Shown: one piece after another, positions 38,095 to 46,498 of the stretch
Numbering within the stretch: the stretch's first letter is position 1
Layout of the letters: each line of letters begins with the position of its first letter
From: Acaudatibacter sp963835495
Lineage (GTDB): Bacteria > Pseudomonadota > Alphaproteobacteria > Caulobacterales > Caulobacteraceae
Assembly: GCA_963835495.1 (NCBI GenBank)
Contig: CAWIFQ010000003.1
Location: forward strand, 62,001 to 126,000
Length of the DNA stretch: 64,000 nucleotides
Direction: 5' to 3'
Made by a program: the position numbers and the translations under genes
Notes under the pieces: model-generated
What the model was told of the DNA's origin: nothing
Seen by the model: only the letters and a program-made list of their open reading frames with translations
Databases searched by the model: none

Positions 38095-39351
38095 ATGGCC
38101 GAGCCAGCCACCCAAGTAATGCAGCATCGCCGGCTCTCGCAGGCGGAGGTTGACGCCATCTGCGTGCGCCATGACCGGTTGTGGTCGTCGCGGATGGGCG
38201 GGGCGCGGGCGACGTTCACCTGGAAGGATATTTCCGGCCTCGACCTCTCCGGCAAGAACCTCTGCGACGCCGACTTCACCGGCGCGATCCTGGCCGACTG
38301 CAACTTCGCCGGCGCACGGCTCGACAACGCCAACATGTTCGGCGCCGACGCCCAGGGCGCCAGCTTCCGCGACGCCTCGCTGCGGCGCGCCGACCTGCGC
38401 GGCTCCTGCCTGCGCGGCGCCGATCTGTCCGGCGCCGACCTGTTCGAGGCCGATCTGCGCGAAGGGACCATCGCCGCCGCCGACCGGGAGAAGGGCCTGC
38501 GCATCCTCGAGCCGGTCGACCGGGCCGCCAACGCCCAGGGCGCGATCCTGGCCGGGGCCAACCTGGAGCGCTCGCGCCTCTCCGGCGTCATCGCCCTGAA
38601 GGCCGACTTCACCGACGCGATCATGAAGGATTGCAAGCTGGTCCGCGCCAACCTGAAGCAGGCGAAGATGTCCGGCGTGGATCTCTCCGGCGCCGATCTC
38701 TCCGGCGCGGACCTGTCGGGCGCCGACCTGCACGACGCGGTGCTGGTCGGGGCCAAGACCTGGTCGTGGAACGTGCAGAACGCCAACATGGAGGGCGTGC
38801 TGACCGACAAGCCCTCCGGCGCCGACGTCTCGGAGATCCCGGTCGACGAGATGCTGCGCGCCCACGCCTTATGGTGCGAGAGCGGCGGACGGGGCGGCAA
38901 GCCATCGGTGTTCGACAACACCGATCTGCGCTCGCTGAAGTCGATCCGCGGCCTCAACCTGACGGCCCTGTCGGCGAAGGGCGCGGTGTTCTACGGCCTC
39001 GACATGTCCGGCATCCAGCTGCAGGGCGCGCACCTGGAAGGCGCCGACCTGCGCACCTGCAACCTGCGCCGCGCCGACCTGCGGGGCGCGCGCCTGATCG
39101 GGGCCAAGCTGTCCGGCGCGGATATGCGCGACGCCCAGCTCGGGCCGCTGCTGATCGCGCCGACCCGGCCGCTCCCGGCCGACCTGAGCCGGGCCCTGCT
39201 CAAGAACACCGACCTCGCCCGCGCCGACGTGCGCCAGGCGGTCATGATCGGCGCGGATCTCTCGCGGGCCAATTTCACCGGCGCGATCCTGAAAGGCCTC
39301 AACGTGACCGACGCCATCCGCGACGGCGTGCGCGGGCTGGACGTGATCTAG
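38095..39351 (+). CDS. Pentapeptide-repeat protein
   Basis: 418 residues. The first 40 residues are non-repeated (LSQAEVDAICVRHDRLWSSRMGG). Two blocks of A(D/N)LxX-type repeats follow: residues about 47-120 and 160-220 (DLSGADLSGADLSGADLHDA), and a second region about 300-415. A non-repeat insertion separates them (about 225-295). Such repeats form a right-handed quadrilateral helix. Some members mimic DNA against gyrase, but no Qnr-like feature is visible here. Likely cytoplasmic, function unknown. Confidence 0.88.
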   Translation: MAEPATQVMQHRRLSQAEVDAICVRHDRLWSSRMGGARATFTWKDISGLDLSGKNLCDADFTGAILADCNFAGARLDNANMFGADAQGASFRDASLRRADLRGSCLRGADLSGADLFEADLREGTIAAADREKGLRILEPVDRAANAQGAILAGANLERSRLSGVIALKADFTDAIMKDCKLVRANLKQAKMSGVDLSGADLSGADLSGADLHDAVLVGAKTWSWNVQNANMEGVLTDKPSGADVSEIPVDEMLRAHALWCESGGRGGKPSVFDNTDLRSLKSIRGLNLTALSAKGAVFYGLDMSGIQLQGAHLEGADLRTCNLRRADLRGARLIGAKLSGADMRDAQLGPLLIAPTRPLPADLSRALLKNTDLARADVRQAVMIGADLSRANFTGAILKGLNVTDAIRDGVRGLDVI

Positions 39352-39399
39352 GCGCGCTGTCGCGCCCCCCTTGAACCGATAAGTCCCGATCCTACCTCA

Positions 39400-39505
39400 C
39401 CCATCGAAGGCGCTGGATCTCCGGGCCTTCCGGGTCACGGGCGAGGCCAGCCGGCTCGCCGCCGATCCGTACACATCGCAACCTTGCTCCTGAAGGAGGT
39501 GCTTC
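39400..39505 (+). promoter_or_regulatory. ROSE-like RNA thermometer in hsp20 5' leader
   Basis: Directly before ATG 39506, TTGCTCC (39484-39490) faces the ribosome site AAGGAGG (39493-39499). They fold as a short hairpin that hides the SD, as in the last hairpin of ROSE elements of rhizobial small heat-shock genes. GC-rich arms upstream (about 39430-39475) could form the other hairpins. A CTTGAA box at 39370-39375 could be a sigma-32 -35 element. Confidence 0.6.
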
Positions 39506-39958
39506 ATGCGTACCGTCGACTTTTCCCCGCTTTATCGTTCCGTGGTCGGCTTCGACCGTCTCGCTGATCTGCTCGATTCCGCCGCGTCCGACGCCGGCAA
39601 CGGCTATCCGCCCTACAACATCGAGCGCACCGGCGAGCATGAGTACCGCGTCGAGATCGCCGTCGCCGGCTTCAAGCCGGACGAGCTGACGATCGACGTG
39701 AAGGAAAGCCTGCTGATCGTCCAGGGCCGCAAGGCCGCCAACGACGTCGAGCGCCGCTTCGTTCACCGCGGTCTCGCCGAGCGCAACTTCGAGCGCCGCT
39801 TCCAGCTGGCCGAGTATGTGGTGGTGACCGAGGCGAACCTCGCCGACGGCCTGCTCTCGATCAGTCTCAAGCGCGAACTGCCGGAAGCGCTCAAGCCCCG
39901 CCGGATCGAAATCGGCGCCGGCTCGAGCTCGCTCATCGAAGACCAGAAGGCCGCCTGA
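39506..39958 (+). CDS. Small heat-shock protein, Hsp20/IbpA family
   Basis: 150-residue alpha-crystallin-type holdase chaperone, cytoplasmic. It begins RTVDFSPLYRSVVGFDRLADLLD, as in IbpA-type proteins, then YNIERTGEHEYRVEIAVAGFKPDELTI and ends the domain with RGLAERNFERRFQLAE and GLLSISLKRELPE. The C-terminal anchor is RRIEI (IxI/V-like). The predicted RNA thermometer and a strong terminator frame it as a single-gene unit induced by heat. Confidence 0.93.
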   Translation: MRTVDFSPLYRSVVGFDRLADLLDSAASDAGNGYPPYNIERTGEHEYRVEIAVAGFKPDELTIDVKESLLIVQGRKAANDVERRFVHRGLAERNFERRFQLAEYVVVTEANLADGLLSISLKRELPEALKPRRIEIGAGSSSLIEDQKAA

Positions 39959-39982
39959 GGCCAAGCTGGCAGTCAACTGACG

Positions 39983-40014
39983 AAGGGCGGCGCCGGCAAG
40001 GCGTCGCCCTTTTT
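39983..40014 (+). terminator. Rho-independent terminator after hsp20
   Basis: The arms AAGGGCGGCGCC / GGCGTCGCCCTT pair with one wobble around a short loop and run into TTTTT. It lies 25 bp past the hsp20 stop. Confidence 0.9.
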
Positions 40015-40020
40015 CGTGCG

Positions 40021-40590
40021 TCAGAAGCCCTTTAGGTCGGGGTCCAGCACCTGCCCCGCGTCGAGCTGCACGCCGAAGGTGTTCAGGAACATCGAGACCT
40101 GCGTGTACTGGCCGGCGGTGAACACCGCGTCCATGCACTGCTTCTCGTCGAAGTGCGCCTTCAGCTGAGCCCACACCGCGTCGCTGACGAAGTGATCGCC
40201 GACCAGGTCGTCGGCCATGCGGATCAGCGCGGCGTCGGCCGGCGACCAGCCGGCGTCCGCGCCTTTCTTGATATTGGCGATCTCGGCCTCGGTCAGACCC
40301 TCGTTCAGCCCGATCCGGGTGTGCTGGGTGAACTCGTAGCCGGACTTGCAAAGGAACCCGACGCGCAGGATCACGATCTCCCGCTCCCGCGCCGGCAGGC
40401 TGTTGCGGCGCGACAGCACATAGCCGCCCCACTCGTTGAAGCGCGTCAGCGCTTTCGGTGCGCGGGCGAGGGTGCGGAAGATGTTCAGCGGGCCCAGCTT
40501 GCCCGTGCTCATCGGCGCCAGCGCCGCGCGCTGGTCGTCGGTCAGTTCGTCGTCCCGGAGCGGGGCGATGCGGGGCGCGGCAAGGCGCAT
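40021..40590 (-). CDS. Carboxymuconolactone decarboxylase family protein
   Basis: 189-residue AhpD-like helical protein. The family segment reads REREIVILRVGFLCKSGYEFTQHTRIG, with one Cys (LCKSGYEF) and the His of TQH; the classical CxxC of AhpD is absent. The end of the domain shows FNEWGGYVL upstream and FLNTFGVQL later. Such proteins are often peroxide or gamma-carboxymuconolactone enzymes, but this one lacks context for either. Convergent with hsp20. Confidence 0.85.
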   Translation of the reverse strand: MRLAAPRIAPLRDDELTDDQRAALAPMSTGKLGPLNIFRTLARAPKALTRFNEWGGYVLSRRNSLPAREREIVILRVGFLCKSGYEFTQHTRIGLNEGLTEAEIANIKKGADAGWSPADAALIRMADDLVGDHFVSDAVWAQLKAHFDEKQCMDAVFTAGQYTQVSMFLNTFGVQLDAGQVLDPDLKGF

Positions 40591-40737
40591 GGGCGTCCTC
40601 CTCTTGGTTGGCGCGACCCTAAGAGGCGGCGCCGCGCGCGTCGAGGCTCGGCGGACTGAGCAGCGTTTACATTTGGCCCTTGCCCGGCCAAATACCGGGG
40701 CCGGCCGAAGGGCGGCGGACGAACCAAGAGGATGCAG

Positions 40738-41046
40738 ATGACAGAGCTTGAGGACCTTACCCAGCGCATGCAGACCGCGGTCGGGACCAACTCCGGCCTT
40801 GGCAAGACGCTGAAGTTCAACCTCAAGGGTGACGGCTTCATCTACATCGATGGCGGCACGGTCTCCAACGACGACAAACCGGCGGACCTCACGCTCACCA
40901 TCACGATGAAGGACCTGATCGCGATGGGTCAGGGCAAGCTCGACCCGATGACCGCGGTGATGACCGGCGCGCTCGGTCTGTCCGACATGGGCGTCGCCAT
41001 GGGGCTGCAGGGCAAGATGCAGGCGCTGTTCGCGAAGATCAGCTAG
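40738..41046 (+). CDS. SCP-2 sterol-transfer domain protein
   Basis: 102-residue stand-alone SCP-2 domain: GKTLKFNLKGDGFIYIDGGTVSNDDKPADLTLTITMKDLIAMGQGKLDPMTAVMTGALGLSDMGVAMGLQ. Such domains bind lipids or acyl-CoA in a hydrophobic tunnel. ATG 40738 is chosen over 40732 because the AGAGG site is 6 nt before it. The stop codon forms part of the R4 repeat that follows. Confidence 0.88.
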   Translation: MTELEDLTQRMQTAVGTNSGLGKTLKFNLKGDGFIYIDGGTVSNDDKPADLTLTITMKDLIAMGQGKLDPMTAVMTGALGLSDMGVAMGLQGKMQALFAKIS

Positions 41047-41119
41047 TGTGCTGGATTTGAAGTTCGCCTGCTCTTTGGATCGGGCTGCGAGCGAACTTCA
41101 AATCCGAAAAGCACACTAG
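41043..41119. repeat. Palindromic repeat R4, copy a
   Basis: Long hairpin. The outer arms CTAGTGTGCT / AGCACACTAG and inner arms GGATTTGAAGTTCGC / GCGAACTTCAAATCC are complementary. It overlaps the stop codon of the SCP-2 gene. It shares the CTAGTGT end and GAAGTTCG core with copy b. Confidence 0.85.
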
Positions 41120-41132
41120 ATACTTATACTTG

Positions 41133-41208
41133 CTAGTGTCCTGATCAATTCCGAAGTTCGACGGAGCCTGCCATAATGCACTTGCGAACTTCGGAATCGG
41201 GACACTAG
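41133..41208. repeat. Palindromic repeat R4, copy b
   Basis: Long hairpin with ends CTAGTGTCC / GGGACACTAG and arms TTCCGAAGTTCG / CGAACTTCGGAA. Its right end is 5 bp before the TTG start of the hydrolase gene, so it replaces any ordinary leader there. Confidence 0.85.
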
Positions 41209-41213
41209 CGGCT

Positions 41214-42155
41214 TTGGCGGAGACCGCGCCCCTCTTCGCCACGGAAGCGGCGCCGGTCCCCGAGGGCGCGGTCGCCGAGTGGTTCACCGGCGCCGGCGGC
41301 GCCCGGCTGCGGGCGGCGCTGTTCCCGGCGAAAGGGGCGGTGCGCGGTTCGGTGGTGCTGAGCGGGGGCCGCACCGAACCGATCGAGAAGTACTTCGAGG
41401 TCATCGGCGAGCTGACCGGCCGCGGCTTCACCGTGCTGGCGCACGACTGGCGCGGCCAGGGGCTCTCGCAACGGCTGCTGCCCGACCGCCTGCGCGGCCA
41501 TGCGTCCGGCAGCGCCGACTTCGTCGCCGACTTCGCCAGGCTGATCGCCGCGTTCGAGGCGCGGCTGCCCAAGCCATGGCTGGCCATGGGCCACTCGATG
41601 GGCGGCTGCCTGACCGCGCTTGTGCTGGCCAGGGGCGAAACCCGCTTCGCCGGCGCCGTGCTCTCGGCCCCGATGCTCGGCCTCTACACCACGCCGGTCC
41701 CGCCGCCGCTGGCGCGGTTGCTGGCGGGGACGCTGACCCTGATCGGCGTCGGCGGCGCCAGCACGCCGGGCGGCGACGACGCCTCGTTCGAGACCAATAT
41801 CCTCACCCACGATCCGCGCCGCTACGCCCGCAACGTCGGCCAGGTCGCCGCCTATCCGGACCTGGCGCTCGGGCCGCCGACCTGGAGCTGGCTCGCGTTC
41901 GCCTTCTCGGCGATGGGCGAACTGCGGAAAGGCCCTGGCGTCCCCAAGGTCCAGATCCCCGTGACCATCGTCGCCGCCGGCGAGGACCGCATCGTCGACA
42001 ACGCCGGCACGCGCCTGGTCGCCAGCCGATTCCCGAAAGGCCGCTACGTCGAGGCGCCGGGCGCCTTTCACGAGGTGCTGCAGGAGACCGACGAGATCCG
42101 CGCCGTGTTCTGGCGCGAGTTCGACGCGGTGGCGGGGGAAGTGGCGCCGGCCTGA
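41214..42155 (+). CDS. Alpha/beta hydrolase (lysophospholipase/monoacylglycerol lipase-like)
   Basis: 313 residues from a TTG start. The nucleophile elbow is AMGHSMGGCLTAL, the oxyanion region is FTVLAHDWRGQGLSQRLL, and the acid and His appear in AAGEDRIVD and APGAFHEVLQE. The pattern fits monoacylglycerol lipase/lysophospholipase-type enzymes. The start is unusual: TTG 41214 lies 5 bp from the R4 palindrome and has no clear ribosome site, so translation may depend on the SCP-2 gene upstream or begin at a later codon. Confidence 0.83.
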   Translation: MAETAPLFATEAAPVPEGAVAEWFTGAGGARLRAALFPAKGAVRGSVVLSGGRTEPIEKYFEVIGELTGRGFTVLAHDWRGQGLSQRLLPDRLRGHASGSADFVADFARLIAAFEARLPKPWLAMGHSMGGCLTALVLARGETRFAGAVLSAPMLGLYTTPVPPPLARLLAGTLTLIGVGGASTPGGDDASFETNILTHDPRRYARNVGQVAAYPDLALGPPTWSWLAFAFSAMGELRKGPGVPKVQIPVTIVAAGEDRIVDNAGTRLVASRFPKGRYVEAPGAFHEVLQETDEIRAVFWREFDAVAGEVAPA

Positions 42156-42156
42156 T

Positions 42157-42291
42157 TCCCCTCCCCCTTGCGGGGAGGGGCCAGGGGTGGGGGTGCGAAC
42201 TCGCGGTCAGCCGCACTACCCACTAAGCGCCAATCCCGAAAACCCAGTTGATACCCCCACCCCCAACCCCTCCCCGCAAGGGGGGAGGGGA
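42157..42291. repeat. Intergenic inverted repeat, family R6
   Basis: Arms CCCCTCCCCCTTGCGGGGAGG and CCTCCCCGCAAGGGGGGAGGGG are near-perfect complements, extended by GGGGTGGGGGT / ACCCCCACCCC. A central part of about 50 bp is not paired. Convergent genes flank it. Confidence 0.85.
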
Positions 42292-42301
42292 GCAGGAACC
42301 C

Positions 42302-43111
42302 TCACTTCGCCGCCCGCTTCAGCGTCACCAGCGCCTCGTCCAGCACGGAGCGGTCGCCGGCGATCGCCATCTGGCCGCCGTGGCGGCCGATCGGCGCGCC
42401 GGTCCAGTCGGTGACTACGCCGCCGGCGCCCTCGATCACCGGTATGGCCGCCTCGACGTCCCAGCTCTTCAGTCCGGCTTCGACCACCAGGTCCAAGGTC
42501 CCGAGCGCGACCATGGCGTAGGCGTAGGCGTCGCAGCCGAGGCGGGCGAGCCGCGAAGCGGCGCGCAGCTGGCGCCACGCGCCGAGCTCGGCGGTGTTGA
42601 AGCAGGCTTCCGGGTCGGTGGTGGCGATGACGGCGTCGGTGAGGGGCCGGCCGGTGCGCACCTTCAGCGGCCGTTCGCCCGCACCGGACACCAGGCGCGA
42701 TCCGCCCGGCCCGCCGACGAACACCTCGCCCAGGTAGGGCTGGCCGATCGAGCCGGCGATGGGCCGGCCCTGGTAACGCAGGCCGATCAGGGTGGTCCAG
42801 ACCGGCAGGCCGGCGACGAAGGCGCGGGTGCCGTCGACCGGGTCGAGCACCCAGACGAACTCGGCGTCGGGCCGATCCTCGCCCATCTCCTCGCCGATCA
42901 CGCCATGCTCGGGGTAGCGCTCGCCGATCAGGCGGCGGATCTCTTCCTCGGCGCCGCGGTCGGCCAGGGTCACCGGATCATAGTGGCGGGTCTTGGACTT
43001 GTTCTCGATCCCGTGCTCGCCGCGGAACAGCGGCAGGATCACCGCGGCGCTGGCGCGGTTCAGGTCAAGGATGAAGCGGTCGAGTTCGACCAGGCGCGCA
43101 TCTGAAAGCAT
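42302..43111 (-). CDS. hisN: Histidinol-phosphatase, inositol-monophosphatase family
   Basis: 269 residues. Metal-binding motifs are GVIGEEMGED and WVLDPVDGTRAFVAGLP (motif DPxDGT), then LKSWDVEAAIPVIEGAGGVV at the C-terminal end. HisN-type enzymes dephosphorylate histidinol phosphate; related members act on inositol phosphate or sulfated nucleotides. The choice of HisN rests on the FVAGLPVWTTLIGL variant, which I associate with histidinol phosphatases. No his genes are next to it. Confidence 0.83.
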   Translation of the reverse strand: MLSDARLVELDRFILDLNRASAAVILPLFRGEHGIENKSKTRHYDPVTLADRGAEEEIRRLIGERYPEHGVIGEEMGEDRPDAEFVWVLDPVDGTRAFVAGLPVWTTLIGLRYQGRPIAGSIGQPYLGEVFVGGPGGSRLVSGAGERPLKVRTGRPLTDAVIATTDPEACFNTAELGAWRQLRAASRLARLGCDAYAYAMVALGTLDLVVEAGLKSWDVEAAIPVIEGAGGVVTDWTGAPIGRHGGQMAIAGDRSVLDEALVTLKRAAK

Positions 43112-43180
43112 GCGCTCCCATAGACGTCCGAGGGTTTGGCCGGAAGCGCCGTTGCGCCTACGCCGATCTGGGTCGCCGCG

Positions 43181-43537
43181 TCAGGCCGCGTTGGAGTCGC
43201 GGTTGAGGTTGCGGGCCAGGTCGAGCAGGCGGCGGCGCGGACGCTCCCCCAGCGCGTGATAGGTCCGCACCAGGTCTGCGGACTCGTCGCGAGTCGGGAC
43301 CGGGGCCACGGTGATCTCGTCGCTCAGACCCTCGAAGAAGTAGTTGACCGGCACTTCCAGCGCGCTCGAGATCCGCCAGAGCCGGGCGGCGGAAACGCGA
43401 TTGGCGCCGCACTCGTACTTCTGGATCTGCTGGAACCGCACGCCGCAGGCCTCGGCCAGCTGCTGCTGGGTCAGGCCCAGGAGACGCCGACGGCGGCGCA
43501 TGCGCTTGCCGAGGTGGAAATCGATATCGTCGCTCAT
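43181..43537 (-). CDS. XRE-family transcriptional regulator
   Basis: 118 residues with a helix-turn-helix near residues 13-65: GKRMRRRRRLLGLTQQQLAEACGVRFQQIQKYECGANRVSAARLWRIS, followed by EVPVNYFFEGL. The start ATG 43537 (MSDDIDFHLGKR) fits this; an upstream ATG at 43636 adds unrelated sequence. The C-terminal part (ADLVRTYHALGERPRRRLLDLARNLNR) is a helical cap. Such short regulators often control their own gene and nearby genes; the target is unknown. Confidence 0.85.
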   Translation of the reverse strand: MSDDIDFHLGKRMRRRRRLLGLTQQQLAEACGVRFQQIQKYECGANRVSAARLWRISSALEVPVNYFFEGLSDEITVAPVPTRDESADLVRTYHALGERPRRRLLDLARNLNRDSNAA

Positions 43538-43662
43538 CGTCTGGCGCCCGCCGTTCTCGAAATGGTTAACGCTAGTGCCGTTTCGGCACGTCTCGGCGCG
43601 ACTGCGGCAAGGCGCGTGCCGCCATTGCGGAGCCACACGGCGAAGCCCTAGGTACGCGGCGC

Positions 43663-44576
43663 ATGGCGACGCGATTCCAGGACTTTCAGTGGCGGCTCGA
43701 GACGGCGGGGTACGATCTCGTCGCCGCGATCATGCATGTTGCGCCAATTGACGCAGCCTCGGCGTTCGGCGGCGCGCTGTTCAGATGGCTGGGTCCTTTG
43801 ACCAGCGCCAACCGCACCGCGCTGCGCAACCTGCGCCTCGCCTTCCCTGAATGGGACGAGCGCCAGCGTCGGCAGATGGCCAAGCGCCAGTGGGAGAACG
43901 CTGGCCGGGTGCTGTTCGAGTTCTTCCTGATGGATCGGATCATGGCCGATCCGGGCCGCGTCGAGCTGGTGGGCATGGAACGGCTCGAGGCGCTCAAGGC
44001 GACCGGCCGGCCGATCATGTTCGTCAGCGGCCACTTCGCCAACTGGGAGATCATGGCCGCGACCAAGACCCTGGCCGACATCGAGGGCGTGCTGGCCTAT
44101 CGGGCGCCAACAACCCCTACATCGACCAGCGCATGCGCGACAGCCGGCGGCGCTACGGCGTCACCTTGTTCGCGCCGAAGGGCGTCGAGGGCGGCCGCGA
44201 GGTGATGGCGGCGCTGAAGAGCGGCCTCAGCGTCGGCATCCTGACCGACCAGAAGTACTACGAGGGTCCGCTGGTGCCGTTCTTCGGCCATCTGGTGCGC
44301 ACCCAGCACGCGCCGGTGCGCTTCGCCATGCGCTTCGGCGCCCACCTGCAGCCGGGCTGGGTCGAGCGCACCAAGGGCGCGCGGTTCCGCGTCTTCGTCG
44401 CCGAGCCGATCGAGCTACCGGCGGAGGGCGGCACGCCGGCGGACGTCGAAGAAGGGCTGCGGCGGATCAACGCCTTCATCGAGGCGCGGGCGCGGGCCAG
44501 GCCGTGGGAATACTGGTGGGTGCACCGCCGCTTCCCCGACGCCCTCTACCAGCAGCTGGCGGCGGAGGGGTATTGA
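43663..44576 (+). CDS. Lipid A biosynthesis acyltransferase, HtrB/LpxL family (frameshifted)
   Basis: Adds a secondary acyl chain to lipid A at the inner membrane. Visible in the first frame are LRNLRLAFPEWDERQRRQM and the catalytic MFVSGHFANWEIMAA (HxxxxE-like motif). The second frame has NNPYIDQRMRDSRRRYG, GILTDQKYYEGPLVPFFGH and RPWEYWWVHRRFPDALY. They meet at 44100-44108 (CGGGCGCCAACA), with one base missing. The joined protein is about 304 residues, as in the family. Confidence 0.88.
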
Positions 44577-44615
44577 GCGACTTCACGCGCCGCATGATTT
44601 TAATGAATTCCGATC

Positions 44616-44709
44616 ACGTCATCGCCGGCTGTGGCGCGCAGCGCGAAATGCCGGCGACCCATGGTGGGGCTGCGCGCATGGGTGGCCGGGACAAGCCCGG
44701 CCATGACGT
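44616..44709. repeat. Intergenic inverted repeat, family R3, copy 2
   Basis: Ends ACGTCATCGCCGG / CCCGGCCATGACGT with internal GGCGCGCAGCGCGAAA. Related to 22966 and 60579 by ends and layout. Confidence 0.75.
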
Positions 44710-44773
44710 TGAGAGGAAAATGCTCGGCGTCTACTAGGCCGATGGGGCCTAACTTTTGGGGAACGCAACCCTT

Positions 44774-44995
44774 CTACGGGTTCAGCTCCTTCCAGCGCTG
44801 CAGCGCCTGGGCGGGGCTGGCGTAGGCTTCCTGCAGGCGCGGGTTCCAGTAGCGCAGCGCTTCGAGCGGGATCTTCTTGCCGGTGACCGCGCACAGCACG
44901 TAGCGGCCGGGGCGCAGCACCACGATCTCGCCGTCGCCATAGCGCACCAGGGCGAGCTCGCCGGGTCGGCTGAAATCCTTGTCGTGCGCGTTCAT
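44774..44995 (-). CDS. DUF2093 domain-containing protein
   Basis: 73 residues: FSRPGELALVRYGDGEIVVLRPGRYVLCAVTGKKIPLEALRYWNPRLQEAYASP. The pattern GxYVxCAVTGxxIPLExLRYW is typical of this small alphaproteobacterial family of unknown function. Its start is 29 bp from the xseA stop on the same strand, so the two may be co-transcribed. Confidence 0.88.
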   Translation of the reverse strand: MNAHDKDFSRPGELALVRYGDGEIVVLRPGRYVLCAVTGKKIPLEALRYWNPRLQEAYASPAQALQRWKELNP

Positions 44996-45024
44996 GGCCT
45001 AGATTTAGCGCGCCGCACGCCGCT

Positions 45025-46461
45025 TTAGAAGAGATCGCCTTGGCCAGTGTCGCCGGCCGCGGTTTTCGACAGCCGCTTTCCGGGCGCGCCGTCGATGATG
45101 GCGTTGCGCTCGCCGTCCTTGAACCGCAGCCGCACCGCCTCGGCCGGCGCCAGCTCCCGGGCCGATGTCGCCAGGTGTCCGTTGGCGCGCCGGATCAGGG
45201 TGTAGCCGCGCTCGAGCGGCCCCTCGGGGTTCAACGAGATGCGCTGGCGCTCCAGCGAGACCAGCCGCTCGGCCTCGCGTTGCAGGCGGCGCGTGACGAT
45301 CGGCGCCAGGCGCGCGCTGAGTTCCGCCAGGCGCTGGCGCTGGCGGACGATCGGCCGCTCCAGCAGCGCTGGCTTCAGCGCGGCGGCCGGGCCGGCGAGG
45401 GCCTGCGCGTGGACCGACACGTTGCGTTGCAGGGCCGCCGAAAGTCGCCCAGACGCGATGTCGAGCCGCTGCGTCGCCAGGCCCATCAGGTCCTGCGGCC
45501 GTGGCAGCCCGCGCGCGGCGGCGGAGAGCCGGGTGCGGCGCAGCTCGATCGTCCGCGCGCCGCAGGAAATCAGCCGCCGCTCGTGGTCGGCGAGGGTCGC
45601 GGCCAGTTCGGCGAACACCGGCGTGGCGAACTCGGCCGCGGCGGTCGGCGTCGGTGCGCGGCGGTCGGAGACGAAGTCGATCAAGGTGGTGTCGGTCTCG
45701 TGGCCGACGGCGGAGATCAGCGGGATGGCGCTGGCCGCCGCGGCGCGCACCAGCGCCTCGTCGTTGAACGGCCACAGGTCCTCCACCGAGCCGCCGCCGC
45801 GCGCGACGATCAGCACGTCCGGGCGCGGGATCGGTCCATCGGCGGGCAGGGCGTTAAAGCCGGCGATGGCGGCCGCCACCTGCGCCGCGGCGGCGTCGCC
45901 CTGCATCAGCGAGGGCCAGACGATCACGTGGCAGGGCCAGCGGTCGGCGATGCGGTGCAGGATGTCGCGGATCACCGCGCCGGTCGGGCTGGTGATCACC
46001 CCGACCACGCGCGGCATCGCGGGCAGGCGACGTTTGCGCGCGGCCTCGAACAGCCCTTCGTCGCCGAGCTTGGTCTTCAGCCGCTCCAGCTGCGCCAGCA
46101 GGGCGCCGACGCCGGCCGGGGCCATGGTCTCGATGATGATCTGGTACTGCGAGCGGCCGGGGTAGGTGGTGATCTTGCCGGTGACGATCACTTCCATGCC
46201 GGTCTGCGGCCGCACCGCCAGCGTCCGCACCTGGGTCTTCCAGATTACGCCGGAGATCGAGGCGCGCTCGTCCTTGAGGTCGAGGTAGACGTGGCCGTTG
46301 GAGTGGAAGGTGACCTTGCTGAGTTCGCCGCGCAGCCGCACGAACCCGAACTGCTCCTCGATCGTCCGCTTCAGCGCGAACGCGAGCTCGGAGACGCTGA
46401 AGGCATGCGCGTTCGAGGTTGGATCGGAAGAAACCGACTCGGGGGCGGCGACATCACTCAT
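45025..46461 (-). CDS. xseA: Exodeoxyribonuclease VII large subunit
   Basis: Catalytic subunit of ExoVII, which degrades single-stranded DNA; cytoplasmic. 478 residues. The N-terminal OB fold has FGFVRLRGELSKVTFHSNGHVYLDLKDE; the catalytic domain has VVGVITSPTGAVIRDILH, VLIVARGGGSVEDLWPFNDEALVRA and SAVGHETDTTLIDFVSDRRAPTPTAAAE. The C-terminal PLERGYTLIRRANG is usual. The xseB partner is not in the window. A downstream DUF2093 gene is typical company. Confidence 0.96.
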   Translation of the reverse strand: MSDVAAPESVSSDPTSNAHAFSVSELAFALKRTIEEQFGFVRLRGELSKVTFHSNGHVYLDLKDERASISGVIWKTQVRTLAVRPQTGMEVIVTGKITTYPGRSQYQIIIETMAPAGVGALLAQLERLKTKLGDEGLFEAARKRRLPAMPRVVGVITSPTGAVIRDILHRIADRWPCHVIVWPSLMQGDAAAAQVAAAIAGFNALPADGPIPRPDVLIVARGGGSVEDLWPFNDEALVRAAAASAIPLISAVGHETDTTLIDFVSDRRAPTPTAAAEFATPVFAELAATLADHERRLISCGARTIELRRTRLSAAARGLPRPQDLMGLATQRLDIASGRLSAALQRNVSVHAQALAGPAAALKPALLERPIVRQRQRLAELSARLAPIVTRRLQREAERLVSLERQRISLNPEGPLERGYTLIRRANGHLATSARELAPAEAVRLRFKDGERNAIIDGAPGKRLSKTAAGDTGQGDLF

Positions 46462-46498
46462 GCCGCCAACTTAAGCGCCCCCGAGCCCTAACGGGAGG

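Noticed and set aside
45040..46491. Open frame opposite xseA
   Set aside because: Antisense shadow; no domain.
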